A DNA stretch of 64,000 nt. Origin: Manduca sexta. Its lineage: Eukaryota; Arthropoda; Insecta; Lepidoptera; Sphingidae. Location: positions 10,375,826 through 10,439,825 of the forward strand of contig NC_051140.1 in assembly GCF_014839805.1 (NCBI RefSeq), given 5' to 3'. How positions within the stretch are numbered: the stretch's first letter is position 1; every line of letters starts with the position of its first letter. The notes below the pieces were generated by a model. It was not told the DNA's origin. It saw only the letters and a list, made by a program, of their open reading frames with translations, and did not search any database. Shown in pieces: positions 13,006 through 26,955 of the stretch. Position numbers and translations under genes: made by a program.

Positions 13006-13075
13006 GCCATTACGTCAATATAGTTTTACTGAACCTGAATGGTCAGGTTCAGTAAAACTATATTGACGTAATGGC
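13006..13075. repeat. Perfect 33-nt-arm hairpin
   Basis: The left arm 13006-13038 is the exact reverse complement of 13043-13075, with a 4-nt loop. The arm starts GCCATTACGTCAATATAG. It may be a tiny MITE, a template-switch palindrome or a small-RNA hairpin. There is no sequence similarity to the hairpin at 31149. Confidence 0.9.
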
Positions 13076-14188
13076 TCTACCACTGTACAAAAGAGAAGAG
13101 GACTGAATCTTGAATGACATGATTCATACCTAACGTATGACGTATGGAGAGGCTATGAGAAAATGTATATTAGAAAGCAATTTAGTTTCATTTTTTTTTA
13201 TATATATTCATTTTAACGATAATTCAGAAAAAAGGTGTATCATTCTTAAGAGTACACATGTTGTTAATTAATATGTGTACTCTATTGTTCGTATACATAA
13301 TAATAAGTTGTGTAGCAGTTTGGGTTCATAAAGTAATTTAATTTTATTCAGTAGTGCAGAAAACAGTTATCATGTCTACGCGTGTTTAGTAGGTTTAATT
13401 AAGCGGTTTACGATTATAAATATCTACGTCGAAACAATCAATCTTAATACATTATTATTAACTACTACTACAATACATGCAGTTGCCAGTTGCTTACATG
13501 CTTTCTCATGCTTCGTTGACAATTTAACGTTCATGTACTATTTGTTATTTTTAATGATATTTCTATTCATTTGTGTGATGACTTGAATTCTTCAACTCTT
13601 GACATAATAACCTACTTGTAAGTGCCTCTTACTTTTATAGCACAATAGTCGTGTTCGTATCAGTAATTGAATTTCTAGTAATAGAACTAAATGATTAGGT
13701 TTCGAAGAATTCGATCTAAGACTTTAGAAATTGGATACTGATTTTAGATTCACAGGCGTTTTTTTCTTATTTCAGATTAAATTTTAGTGCACATTAACAA
13801 TTTATAGGTAGATAAATAAATCCTAGCAAGATAAAATAATATAACAGCAATATTATAACTGTTTTGTCGTTACCAGTGCATAGAAATCTGTTCTTTAATT
13901 ATCTCTACAAGTCCGCCATGAAATGAAATGAGCAGTGAATGTTAACTATTAACAATAAAATACTAAGCAAACTACATATGCTGTTAACTATACAATAATA
14001 TATAGGTATGCCAAATATTTAAAATTTTCGGCTTTTAAAAGTATTTGTCACTTGGCCTTACTTCAGCTGTAAATATTTAAATATTTATTAGTTATCAAAA
14101 GTAAGTTGAGCTGACATTGACTCATGTGCCTGCCTGATGAAAACCAAAGTACGTTTCATAAATTCAATTTACTAGATATTACTTCTAC

Positions 14189-14474
14189 TCTTACTAATAT
14201 ATAAATGCAAATTTTTGGGAAAATGTTTGGATGTTTGTTAGAAGTAAAGTAGTAACTGTTAAATAGATTTGTGTCGCACACAGATAGACCATATCCTGGA
14301 TAAACACATAGGGTATACTTATTAACCCGAGAAATTGCTCCCATGGGAAATACTTGAATTTGAATCTGATTTTTCAATATATGGCGCTGGTGATGTATCG
14401 ATCGCTATTGTAATTAAGAGAGTTTGGTAGCAGCAAAGGCTTTTCCCACGAGCGAAGCCTCGAGCAGCACCTAG
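14189..14474 (+). mobile_element. Non-autonomous Helitron-like element
   Basis: The 5' end reads TCTTACTAATATATAAATGC. The 3' end has a short GC-rich hairpin (CGAG..CTCG) about 12 nt before a terminal CTAG, followed by T. This matches the TC...CTRR structure of Helitrons, with a 3' hairpin and no target duplication. The element is degraded and non-coding. Confidence 0.6.
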
Positions 14475-17390
14475 TTGTATAATAATTTCAAAATGCATAA
14501 TCGCAGAAACAGTGGCATGATACAGGCGATAGCAATCTCTAACAAATTTATAAATGAATTCTTTATTAGGCTATAATACTTCAAAATGCCTATATTATCT
14601 CGTTTAATGTCAAAATGACTCGTTTAATGATTGTCGTCCATATATTATATATAGAAATATATTTTTTTTGTGGAACAAATCCGTTGGCTGCACAATTGAC
14701 CAACCTCTTATTTTAAAATTTAGGATATTGGAACCCAAATAGAACCAAACCACAAGGAAGACAATCCTTGGTCCGTTACCTCGCCAGCACAATGCTATAC
14801 TTTCGTAAATTCTACCTTATTGATAAATATATCACGCGTCGCATGTTTCGTCACTGTCGGCATTTGGTGAACGGCACTACCAATTGTTTTACGCGAGGCA
14901 TATGAATGTCTCAGTCTTTTTTAGGCCACGTTATTGAGCTGGACAGCAAGAAAATACACAATTATCATTGTAAACAAAATATATGACTGTATGTGAAAAT
15001 GGGCTGATTGTTAATGCAACTTAAATCTTGTTTTTGCCCTTTTAATTGGATTAAAATTACGGTTAATACGAATGTTCTGGAATTTATTGTGTATTGTAAC
15101 ATACATGTTTAGTATTGTTGTAGTTTTTATTGAGTGGGAATGGGTTGGTGTTAAAAACCATGTGTCAGTACATACCAATTGGTTACACCAGCTATTTAAC
15201 AGTAGCGAGGTATACAGTTTCAGATAATGTCTTCTGTCTATAATGTGATTTTTTTACTAACTTTGGACGTTACTATGTAATACATACATGTGAAAAGGTT
15301 TCCCGAAATAGAATTATCACTTTTCCAGGAGGAAAAGTGGCCTTATTTAATGCGTTCAGTGTTTTCTAACTTTATTTTAAACAAATATCCTAACATTTTC
15401 TCAATTTTTCTTTCCGCGCTAAATAAGATTCCGGATAAAGTCCGCTAACAAAAAAAAAGAAAAGTATTTTAGTATATAATTTTAAACAGTTTGTAAAAAT
15501 GTAAATTTTAAACCATTTATTGTTTAAGATTTGTTAGTAGAAATGTATATTTATTATCTAATATATGAAGAAGATAATATCATTTCATCCATGATTCTTG
15601 TCTTTAATATTATTATTGCATATTACAACAGGTAGGCAACGGAACTAAACGTATTGGTAGAGCAACAAGTTTTATATTCGCAGTCAATTCAAATATTTTT
15701 CAACTTTCATCATTATTATTTGCATTTCGTATGCTTTCTTTTTTGCATATTAACATGGTTTTACTTATTACTATTGACACATAATTCTACATTGAAAATA
15801 TTTCAGAAGGAAAGTATAAAATTAAATATTGTGAATTTATTTATGAGAAAAAACGTTTTATTAGTGAAGTAACTGTGTTAATACAAATCTGTTAAGGTCA
15901 TGCGTTCGATAAAAAAATGGAGCAACCAAAAACTGATTTATAGTAGAGCTAAATACATTATTACTAGGAATTGGATTAGTATTCAATACTACAGGCGTCC
16001 AATAATGTTATGGGACAGAAAATATCTGAAATTAGTTGCATTTCCGTTGTAGATATAATTGGAAGTTTGAACAAATATCACAAAAGTGATTAATAATAAT
16101 AATTTCCAAAGTAATAATTGTGTCGACTGATGATAGATATACGCTATTATGTAGAAAGAGTCTACTCTATTTTCCATCAGGACAAGTGGTATCATTTTGC
16201 TTGTATGAAGAAATAACAAAGTAGTTAGTATAGCAATTTACATCAAATATTTTTAAGAATATGGAACGAATTAACTTCCAGTTCGCCGCTTTAACTAAAA
16301 GTACTCGCCGCATTTAAACTGCGTTTTCTCTCTTGCATAATAGTTCCATCTAAAAACGACAACAGCGCACCTGCTTAATTTGAATTTTAACAACTTCGGA
16401 TAACAATTATAAATAACTAATATATTTTCGGTAGTCTCAAAGCGGTTAGCTTGACTATAGCCAGTGAATGATATGGAAATATTTTTCTAGAGCATTCCCG
16501 TTCAGTAGTTTGGTAGTTTATTTATAAATGTTTTAATTTAATAAAATTAGAGTAGGTACCTGTAAGCAACATAAAAATAATAATTTGAGAAAAAAATAAT
16601 ATCAATTTATATAACCAAAAACATGGATGTTATTTCATTAGGTACCTACTATTTTGCAGATCGTGTATGAAATAGGCGATTGATAGCTACACAGGTATAC
16701 CTATAGTATACATCGTTATATAATGATAATATGATTAAAACGATTAACCATGTTAGATTATAGAATGCATAATTAAATATCTACGTAGTATTAGAATGAT
16801 CATAGATAAAAATTAGCACTTATTTCCCTTTACCGTTATAGTCACTAAAAAGGTATGAATAAGAATATTAATGTTATGTGTCAAAAGTATTATTTTTAAT
16901 TTATTTTTTTTGTGATATCCTCACTATTACGTAAGTGGCAAATAATGTGGAAGTGACACAAAGAACTGTTATGAGTAGGAGGAAAAATGTATTAAAATAA
17001 ACTAAAGGTCGAACATAATATCTGTATTTCGATCATAATCGTTAGGCCATAATAAGAACAAACAAGTCGAGGGCGCGCACTAGTGCAATTCTAGTAATCC
17101 TCTTCCGCTTTTCCGCTTAGTTTCCGCATTTACGTGTGGCGTGACCTGTTACTACTTGCAATTTCATGCAAGATATTTGTTGCTTGTCGCTTGCAAGTGT
17201 AATAAAATATAGCTGAATTTACCATATATCAGCTTTCTTAGATATTATAATAATTATTGATGTTAATAATCACCTCAAGCAGTATGTAACACATTTGCCT
17301 CAATGTCTATCTATGTTCTTATTTATAATTAATTATGTAATAAATTAAAAAAAAACAACATTTTAATAAATTGCACATTAAGTATAAAAA
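14475..17390. other. AT-rich, nothing recognised
   Basis: Long AT-rich stretch with only chance open frames of low complexity. No exon, RNA gene or clear transposon end was seen. Confidence 0.5.
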
Positions 17391-17399
17391 AAAATAATT

Positions 17400-17890
17400 A
17401 GAAACATTAAACAAACCTCACAGTTAGTGGATCGCCACCGGTGCGCGTAAACACTCGTGTTTTTACGTTTATTCCACAGGACAAACAGTTAATACAACTT
17501 TCTATGTCTTTTATAACAACACAAACACAACGTTCGCTTTGAATCGAACGATTCACACCGGTATAACAATTTAGTATTGAATAATAAGTTCGTAATAATT
17601 TGTCGAGCTGTTATACGTAGTGACGCGCGGTCAGTCCTACGTCGAGTTTACGACTGCATTTGCGCGCCAAGAGAAATCTGAGAGAAATGTGTACGCGCTG
17701 TCTGCCCCCGCGCCGTGTTGACTTGGCGTTACATCAATGCTCCTGTTGCTGATATTGTTTGCTAAGATACCTTTTTGTTAATTAATAGGAGGCATTAACA
17801 GTTGCAGCACTTCCGCTTTCCGCTGGCTAGGTCCGCGTAACTTCGGACGTAAGCTGCGCCGTAACTACGGAAGAATACGGTTACGTTAAC
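17400..17890. promoter_or_regulatory. CpG-richer island, possible distal promoter
   Basis: CpG dinucleotides and GC content rise sharply (GACGCGCGGTCAGTCC, CCCCGCGCCGTGTTGAC). An insect-type initiator TCAGTC lies at 17631-17636 on the plus strand. There is no matching coding frame. It could be a distal first exon or promoter for the NUAK gene (plus) or the lipase gene (minus). This is inference from composition only. Confidence 0.3.
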
Positions 17891-20800
17891 TTTTATGTAT
17901 TTATTAACCGTACTTCAAGTGTGTAAAACAGTTTGAACTGCTAATTTATAACATTATGATATATATCTGTTACGCAGAATAATCAAGCTTATTATGTGAG
18001 TGTAATCTGTACAAGTTTAGTAACCTTAATTTTAGTTACGCAATGGTGCCTGGTTTATGTTAGCTGAATTGAATAGTTTTTATGACATGTAATTAATATG
18101 AATTTATACAAACAAAGACGAATTGAAGTAAGATAAAAATTTAAAGTACAAATGCAGAAAATAAACAAAAACCGAGAGTTTTTTCCTGTTTCCTGCGTCA
18201 TGTTATATTATAGTGAAAGGCTTTTTTTTGGGGTTGGATTCGCAGTTTAAGTGCCTATTTTATTATCTAGTTTATATTCTCATTATTTCTCAGAGTTCAC
18301 ATAAAATTACCGTGGTCCTCTCCCTTGCCTCTAACTTACTTCCGATTCTTATGTTTGGCTTTCGGACTTAATTTAATAAATACTTACTAAACTAATACCC
18401 AACGCATAATTTACGCAATGCGATCATTTTTGTTAAGGGATGTTTTACTTTTATGAAAAACGAGAACACAATTCATTCGTATTAATGCAACGTGAAATTT
18501 ATAACGCGCACAAATACTCTCACAATATTATGTGTAATTTGAAAGCGATTTATACTGTTGTTTATTACCGCTATTCAGAACATGATTACTCAGACATATC
18601 ATGAACACAATAGCTGATGTTCTCGTAAAATCAACTGCACAATTGCTGTTCCTAGAGAAAATATAAAAAAGCTAGCTATTGCATGAACAAAAGTGCGAGC
18701 TTTCTTTAAGGACGAGTTGTAATTTAATGTGTCTCTGCGACGCGGCAGCTGCAACGAGCTGTGGCAGATCTGCATCATTGCGCAACCACTTTCACCGTCC
18801 TTCGCGAGTCGCGACCCGCTGCCTACACACGTAAACGTGACGTTCCGGACCTCGCTTCAAAAGTCCATGTCCTAATTTATAAGTACAGTAAAGTAAATAA
18901 ACATGAAAATAATACCCATTTATTGATTTATTCCCTTATTTCGTGTTTACGACTAGTATGATGAATTATAATTTGGTGTTAAATCACACAGTTACAAGTG
19001 AAACCATATACCCAGACTTCAATGTTAATTTCCTACCTAGTCAAACTATGAAGTTAAACCAATATAATACTTGTTCTTTCCTAAAATTTGTATATAGGAA
19101 ATGCTTCAAGTATCGATGTACGTAGGTATATCAATACTTAATGTATAAATATTAATAGGTTTGTCGAGATTTGAGTTGTGGTTGTAGTTATAATAGGTAA
19201 AAGATTACGTACCTGTAATATGTAATTTATCATAGATGTTTTTGACTGTTTAACAACTGGCTTTTTTCCGTAGGGCTGTCTTGGAAGAGTGAGTGGCCAG
19301 ACTGGTGAGCACGAGCGTAGGCTTTAGGACCATTGCCGCAGTGCCACCTGTCTGGTCATTGGCTTGACAGGCACTACAGTATGCCAGTTTTCCGACTGAC
19401 GCAGATCTTGACCTTTCATGCATTCTTCGGTTTGTTTCGAAAAATACAAGTCCTTTGCAAGCCATTATAGTGGCAACTGCTCAAAAGACAGCGCCCAAAA
19501 CACGATCAATAAGAATCGTACCACGCACGTAGAAACAGGCCACCGGGGGTTCTATTCGGTATGCCGTCATAAAATTGGTAGAGACCCGAACCAGAGGTCA
19601 TTTAGGTGACACCTGGTTCAGGGGGCCGGTGTGCCTGACGACTTTTCCTGGAGAACAAATAAAAAAACAAGGATGTGGTGAGTTACGTAACGTAAATGAA
19701 ACTGTTTTTTTATTACACCAGCCGATAGGGGAATTCTATTCCATTTACTGCTTAATATTACGTATATCTAATACATTGATGTTAGAGTAAAAAGGTATAA
19801 ATACGTCATAAACAGTCGGATACTTACTGGTTAAAATTGAGGTAATTATCACAGAGAGCCGTAGTGACACGTACACTAAAGGATTATAGCACCTAAAATG
19901 TTTACCCAAAGTCCGGTGTAGCTGAAAAAAAGCCAAGTATCGTCAGGTTATTAGCAGTATCTAGGTCCATTCGAATACAATGTGTCACGTCGAAGTGTGT
20001 TCGAATAATTTTGAAATGTCACAAAACAACCAGAAATGCCGTCCATTGTCCTGCGTGCTCCTTCACACCCAAAAAGAGTTATAATATATATGTTCACACA
20101 TCTATATTGCAGTGTTTTACAAAATATTAAGCCTTTGTCTTTGTCTCAGATATTGCATAAGTTTTGGTAGCCCAAATTTACGAGGTGTTTACATGTAATA
20201 TTCTTTTTCTAATATTATGTAACTTGAAGCGTGGGCAATGGAACACATTTTCATAGCACAAAGAAGCAAGTGCGTCAGCTGATTTTATAAATACTTAACC
20301 TCCACTGACCATAAACATCATGATTCCAACTATTATGAGTTATCGAACTTTAAGGGAAGAAATAGTGAAAGATAAGGGATGGGATAGAAGTAAAGGCTAA
20401 AATCTAACTCTCCATGAGTAAACCAGGCGCAAGCTAAGCACGTTAGTTTTATGTAAGATACTGGTACCTACAAAATAAGGAAAAGAGGGTATTTATTACA
20501 TTGGTTGAGCAGGCCCATATATGCTGTAGGCAGATGTGTCTACAGCCTATTTCTGCCACTTTGATACACACCCTATAAGTACTAGCCTTTAAAACATAAA
20601 TGGATTTATGAATGCTGAACTATTAGTTGAGTGATAAATTATGCGAAATATAAGGCAAGAATAAACAGCTGTGTTGTAATTAGGTACTGCATTGACTATA
20701 ACGTTGTGGTAAGAGTAGAGACGTGACGCATTCCGTTATGCTACTTTAACGATTATAGCCTGTCTATATTTGTTGTTAGTGTATGTTTGGAACGAGGAAG

Positions 20801-20990
20801 TGGAAAGTTGGACATGCAGTTACGTTGACAAGGTACTTGAAAATATACAATAAGTATAAAAACCTCCATATAACAATCAACATATCAATTTGGTATGAGT
20901 GATCAGCTTTACAGAATTGTTGTTTTGTCATAAATATAAATGGTTCTTAATATCAAAATATTATATTACTAGCCTTTGCTTGCGGCTTTG
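17891..20990. other. AT-rich with two GC-richer patches
   Basis: Mostly featureless. A GC-richer patch lies at about 18,735-18,850. A larger one at about 19,255-19,660 has short overlapping open frames on both strands and no recognised domain, so it is probably degraded transposable-element sequence or untranslated exon. Confidence 0.4.
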
Positions 20991-21087
20991 CCTGCGTGAA
21001 GAGTTTTCCGGGATAAAAATCCTGCTATATATTTTCTCGGGATAGAAAGTAGCCTATAACCTTCCCAGGGTCTTAAAAGGAACTTAC

Positions 21088-21090
<3 letters not shown>

Positions 21091-21134
<44 letters not shown>
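21091..21134. repeat. (AT)22 microsatellite
   Basis: Uninterrupted AT dinucleotide run of 44 bp, followed by interrupted GTAT/TATG repeats. It directly follows a GGGATAAAAATCC...GGGATAGAAAGTAGCC retroelement-tail fragment (about 20,985-21,080), as is usual for retroelement 3' ends. Confidence 0.95.
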
Positions 21135-21138
<4 letters not shown>

Positions 21139-22118
21139 GTATGTATATATATTTTGTGTGTACATGTATATGTATGAGTTAGTGTACACATATATACATA
21201 AAAACAAAAAAAAAATCATAATAAAAAACAGAAAAAAAATATATACAAATACAGTAGATATAATTTAACTTTAGAAGTTTAATCGGTGATTAACTGATTA
21301 ATTGTTTCGTCTAACTGGCCCAGTTACGATGTAGACTGTTATTCCGAGTTATTGGAATATTACCGCCGCGCTACCTCGGGTGGGTATCCCTACACAAAAT
21401 TACCCACCAAAATACTATTGGATTTGCACAAAATGTGATTCTGCTGTTTGTAATTGTATTTGTAGTGTATTTAAATCGACGGGTGTTATGAATAATTCTT
21501 GATGTTGATTTAACAAAATGTACCACCACCATACCATTCATGTCTATGAAATTATTATTTGTAAATTTAATTATCATTGTTGTTAATTGTTACGTGTCAT
21601 TGTAATAGTATGCAATCTTTATAAAATGCTCGCCTGTATAGAATAACTATGTTAAGTAGTTTTCTCAGTAAGTGATTTATTTATAATCTTATGAGAAATA
21701 AATGATTCTTAAACCTTAAACCTTAAATATCTCTATACTATTTCATTAAAATCCGTGCAGGAGATTTGGAGAAATCGATATCATAGGGACAGACTTAAGG
21801 GATTTTGTTTCATAGTATGTATCATTTAACAATGCCCAAATATGTGAACGACGTTATCTTAAAGTAAAAGGAAGTACCAACATAGCACAAACAGATGACT
21901 TCAACCGGATTTTCGGACACGTAACGTAATGAGAGACAATTTCACAATCTCCGGTTTCGGATTTGTCTGACTAATGTGCAGAGCACGCAATAAATAAAAG
22001 AAACATCTACTTACCTAAGTAAGTAATAAATTGGACACCTGTTATATTATTTCATACAATAAAACATACTACAGCAATTTACTCTTCGTTAACTTATGTT
22101 AAATTTGGTCTACGTAAG

Positions 22119-23194
22119 TAAGGTCAGTCGGGGGAAGTGCGCCATAAAATTTTCATAGCTGGATTCAATGCAAAATAATTTATTTTTGTGCTGACTTAAG
22201 AATGTAATTTTATTAATTTAAGTATATTTGGTATTTTGTGATAACAACCTATAGCCATTCAAGGAAATCGGACCATAAATTAATAATATTTTGCTCAAAG
22301 TAAAAAAAATTTTAGATTTTTTTTATATATAATTTTTTGGCTATGTTAGAATTTTGTGTGCGGATATGTTAGAATAAATAAATGGTAGCCCTAATATAAA
22401 ATCTATTTTATTTCTAAAAACTAAAAAAAAACACAAAAATGTAGGAATTAACAATTTGAATGCGTTATAACTCAATTACTTAGAATTTGGCCTTATGACA
22501 TTTGATATGTTTTAGCTGCATTATATCCAGATAATGTGCCTGATCGAACAGTTGCAACCTATTCACGTAAAGTTGCTCTAGACCAAGGTATTCCAGTTTT
22601 TCTTTTGTAAAAAAAAAATTAACTTATACGCCCTTTTATTTAAGTCGGCTCAAAACAAAATACCTTGAGTACAAAAAATTCTGCTGTTAAGTATAACAGT
22701 TTAATAATAATAATTCATATTAGTAAAACTTATTCTCAAAAAAGGTTGGTTATATATGGATCAGGGGCAAGTGCGCCATACGACTACTAACTGTGGCGCA
22801 CTTGCCCTACTCGACAATTTTTAGGTACATTTTTTCGCACTGCTAAAAAATCCTTTATTTTAGTAGATATAAATAAAATTCAGGCAGGAAGTTAAAATAA
22901 AAGGTTTAAACTATGTATTCACCTTACTGGTTTACAGAAATATGTTAAATATCTTGAAATATTTGATGTTATCTTTCACGGGGTCATCTCGGTTTACAGG
23001 TCTAAATGACACTTAAAATAAAATGGCGAATAAATCGTATTAAAATGAACATAGCCATTTATGTTTTTAGTGGAACTGTATTTCAGTTAGTGGCATAGAT
23101 GTAAGATTGCGGTAATTGTATAACATCAATAGTTCTCGATTTTTTTAGGGTAGGTGCACTTACCCCGTCGGCGCACTTGCCCCACCTGACCTTA
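22119..23194. mobile_element. 1.08-kb inverted-repeat DNA transposon relic
   Basis: The left end reads TAAGGTCAGTCGGGGGAAGT and the right end is its approximate inverse (GTGCGCCGACGGGG... read inward from CCTGACCTTA). Internally there is an inverted pair GGGGCAAGTGCGCC / GGCGCACTTGCCC at about 22,766-22,806. There is no transposase frame, so it is non-autonomous. The family is not recognised and no clear target duplication is visible. Confidence 0.65.
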
Positions 23195-24230
23195 TCTAAT
23201 ATTATTTCTTGTTGCATTTCTACGATATGTACCTAAAATTACTGATAAGCTTTATTTTCTTTATGAAAAATAAATGAATACTTACTTGAGTAGGTATATA
23301 AAAAAGCCGGTTACTTTTCTGATGTATCTTACCTGAGATTTTGAAAATCATGGTACATTATGTGCGAAAATATGGACACTCCAGCAGAGGGAGGTACTTA
23401 TTTAAATTTTCGATTAATTTTTTATTTCAAACTTTTTAAATTACTATTATTATTATATATTATAGGCCAAATCATCTTGATGTGTTGCATTTAAGTTGCT
23501 AAGGAGTTGGTGGCTATTTTGCAGACTACTTGATACCACGCTATCAATTCAAGTTTACTATATCCCGAAATACCGCCATCTCTTATATCTATTAGTAGAC
23601 GAGGTAATTTGACTACTTATACATTATTATGTCACACATAGAGTCATCTGTTGTAAATTATCTGAAAAGTGTTAGCACGCCATCTATTGACCGATACGTA
23701 TGTGCAATAACTAAAAAAAGATGTCGTTACTAGTTTTACAACGAAACTTTCTTCGTATTGTCTAAAAATAACACCAGAGTTCGTTCCAAGCGCTATATTT
23801 AGTTTTTAGACATTTGACAAAAAAGATGGCAGCGACTGCCGATTGCTGTCCTTCGGATTTATTGCGAAAATGGCGCATTATGTGATATTTTCACAGAAAA
23901 ATATAATTTTAAGTGAAAAATTGTGTAGTGCTGCTTTGTGATGGTGTGCTATTTTACATTAATGACAGTGTACATGTGTTTATAGAACTGCGACTATCTT
24001 CTGGATATTGGATTACACATAAAATAAAGGTATTTATGCCTCCTACGCATGAATTATTACTTTTTTATGTAATTTCCAATGAACTGTTCTAATTAAAGTA
24101 TCGCAAATATACCGGACACCTCCGTAAGTATGGAATATTACATAAGAATGTCAATTTATGAACGTAGTTGTTCGATTTCATGGAATGGCACGAGGAAAGC
24201 ATTTTTTGGTGGCATATGTTATTTTGAAGA
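23195..24230. other. No gene seen; short GC-richer patch
   Basis: AT-rich. At 23,826 a plus-strand ATG opens a short frame (MAATADCCPSDLLRKW) that stops after 19 codons. It resembles an upstream or chance frame, not a gene. Confidence 0.4.
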
Positions 24231-24257
24231 TGTGGGAAGTATAGTGTAAGCCTGAGC

Positions 24258-24411
24258 TACATTCTTGTGAGGTGTGCAGTCGCGGTTGCGGCTCGGGATC
24301 GTGGTAGATGTTCGGCCCTGTATGACATCAGGCTTTGCCCACTGGTGTAAACTTTTGCAGCATGATTCATCTGGCGGCCCAGCCGGTACAACCGTCTCTA
24401 AAGCCACACAT
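24258..24411 (+). other. Exon-like island, unrecognised
   Basis: GC-richer block bounded on the plus strand by an acceptor-like GGTGTGCAG (ending 24258) and a donor-like CACAT|GTAAGG. It is open in frame (SRLRLGIVVDVRPCMTSG...). The minus strand is also open (RRLYRLGRQMNHAAK...), so strand and coding status are unresolved. It may be a UTR exon or an old transposon piece. Confidence 0.25.
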
Positions 24412-24544
24412 GTAAGGTTGAAATTCAATGGGAATGTGTTACAAAAACATATTAGAAATAGGTCAGTGAAATGTAATGATAAACACTGCTGTCTCAAGCT
24501 GCCTACATTTTTATTTGTCTATAACTGTGATAGTTACTATTAAA

Positions 24545-26945
24545 ATAAATCCGATGTCTATAAATAGTACTTATGACAAGTAAAAAAAACTATCTTGAGG
24601 ATGTATATTTACAGAAAAAACTTCCTGTCAAATATATCAGCTGTAAGCATAAATATATACAAAAACTACAAAAAGAGCTTTAAATATTAGTTCCCATGTT
24701 GCAACTATATTGTATGATACATGGCCTTATTTGCAAATAATATTTTGCATTCCAGTCATATTTGAATACAACCATAAGGAAATTTGTGTTTTTAACAATA
24801 CATCATTACAAGCAAATATATAAATTGATTAATTTAATTAACAAGTGATATTCCCTATTAAGGACTGGTACAACATTAAAATAAGCTATAATTTTATAAT
24901 AAATGATAATTGGTGCAAACAGTGTATTTGTATGTAGTTTGATATGATCAACATGTCTTAGTACAGTATAATATGTGAGATTTATAACTTTGTCCCAAAG
25001 GTTTCCATTACTTATAAATTATTTATACATACATTTAATATGTGGCTTAAGTATATCAAAGCTGTTGTAATTAGTGACCATATTTTCTGTTTTAAATATT
25101 GTTATGGCAGATTAATACCCATATTTTCAATAGGTAAACTATACCAATTTCCTATTTAATACAAGGACATAAAATTATCAATCATAATAAATTAGTACTT
25201 GGAAAAACAATAACTATGTAGAACATACTGAACCAATAAAAATTTAAATAAATCAAAATGTTTGTTGGTAATGATAAAACACATACTTATGAATTAAAAA
25301 CCAGTTTCCACCTGAATTGGCAGTCATTGAAAAGGCTGCACAGATTGTGATAGGATTTAGTGGCAGGTTGATGTCTATATGAAATAATTCAGCCAGTTTC
25401 CACTTCATAAATGTTGTGACATTTGTTCCTATATTAAAAGTTCTAAATCAAAACTAGCAAACACAAAGTAGAAAGAAATCAATAGACTAGGTAATTTCAA
25501 ATATACTCATTAATGTTAGTAGTAGGAATGTTAGTTTCATTTATCTATTCTACAAAAACTGTATGAAAATCCATATTATATAGATAAAATAAGATCAATT
25601 ATGTATTATTTATTTATTTTGTGATTATTCAGGTAATAGTATATATGTGATATTATTTTATTAATAATATTATAATGGACTATTGATTAACCATACTAAT
25701 TGCTGTCATAGGGTATTATGACAATTGAAAATCTGCATAATTATTGATTATTGAATACATAATAAAAATATTTATATGCATATGTATTAACATTAAGCTT
25801 TTCTATGTAGCGCCACTTGTGTTAATGGCCATTCTGGGATAAAAAGTAGCCTATAGCACTCAGGAGTGTTGTGATGTGTATTGATGAAATTATTTTCAAA
25901 ATTGATTTACTAGTTTTGGAGTTTTATGCTGTTTCATGAGCAGTTGGCAATCCATTTGATCACAAATCCATATAACTGAGGTCTGGATAATTGGGTCTCC
26001 ACTGTATATTCATTGCATCATAACACATTTATTGTTGCAGCTTATTCAAGTATTAGAACTGCATTGTATGAACTGAATACTGATAGGTTTAAGTATTACA
26101 CTCTTACTAACCGCCTTAACTGTGATATAATAGTTAAATACTAATTGCAATGACTACTACTTGTAAGTCACATTTCATATTATAGTGCAACAATCTTATA
26201 TTTATTTTATAATACAGTACTAAAAATACAACCATAACTTTTTGCTCAAAGTTTTGGATTTATCCATCAAAACAATGTAATTTATAAAATATATGAAACA
26301 AATTGTGTATTGTCACAATGTAACTATAATTATCTCAGCAATTAACTGTCAGCATAAACAATAAGTGTTAGAACATTTTATTTTTGGCCACATACATATT
26401 CTTTTTTTGTGCTATTATTAAATATGAAAAGTAGGTCTGTTCTTTTTCCAAGTAGTGGACTAATTTCACATTGTAACTAAGTCTACAGAGTACAGAAATG
26501 TTTAATGTCATTGTTAATTAATAATTGTTTTTTCTTATATATATTTTTAAATATGTGGAGCATATTTTTTTATAATTTTATTGTTTATCATGGCTGGCAT
26601 ATTTCACCTGAGATGAAATATACTTGTGATAAGAAATATGACTAAAATCCTATAGATATGTTGCACATTACAATATGATAGAAAAGGCAAATCCAAAAAA
26701 GTCTGAGATGTTCTTATTTATTACTTATAAGTATGAAAAATATTTTATTTAAAAAAAAAAGAAAATTCAAAATAAATAAAAATTATTCAAGTCTTGTGAC
26801 GTCATCGAGTATTATAATGCCGGCATTTGAAAGAGATACCTAGTTCGTCACATATGCGCTTAGTCTTTCTCATAATATTATTTAATATATTAATTATTTT
26901 TGTATATTATTTAACCAACTTTTGGGAGCATTCAAATTAACCGCA
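24545..26945. other. AT-rich, nothing but a short repeat tail
   Basis: Strongly AT-rich. The only recognisable item is a GGGATAAAAAGTAGCCTATAG retroelement-tail fragment at about 25,834-25,865. Confidence 0.5.
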
Positions 26946-26955
26946 CTGACCTATA

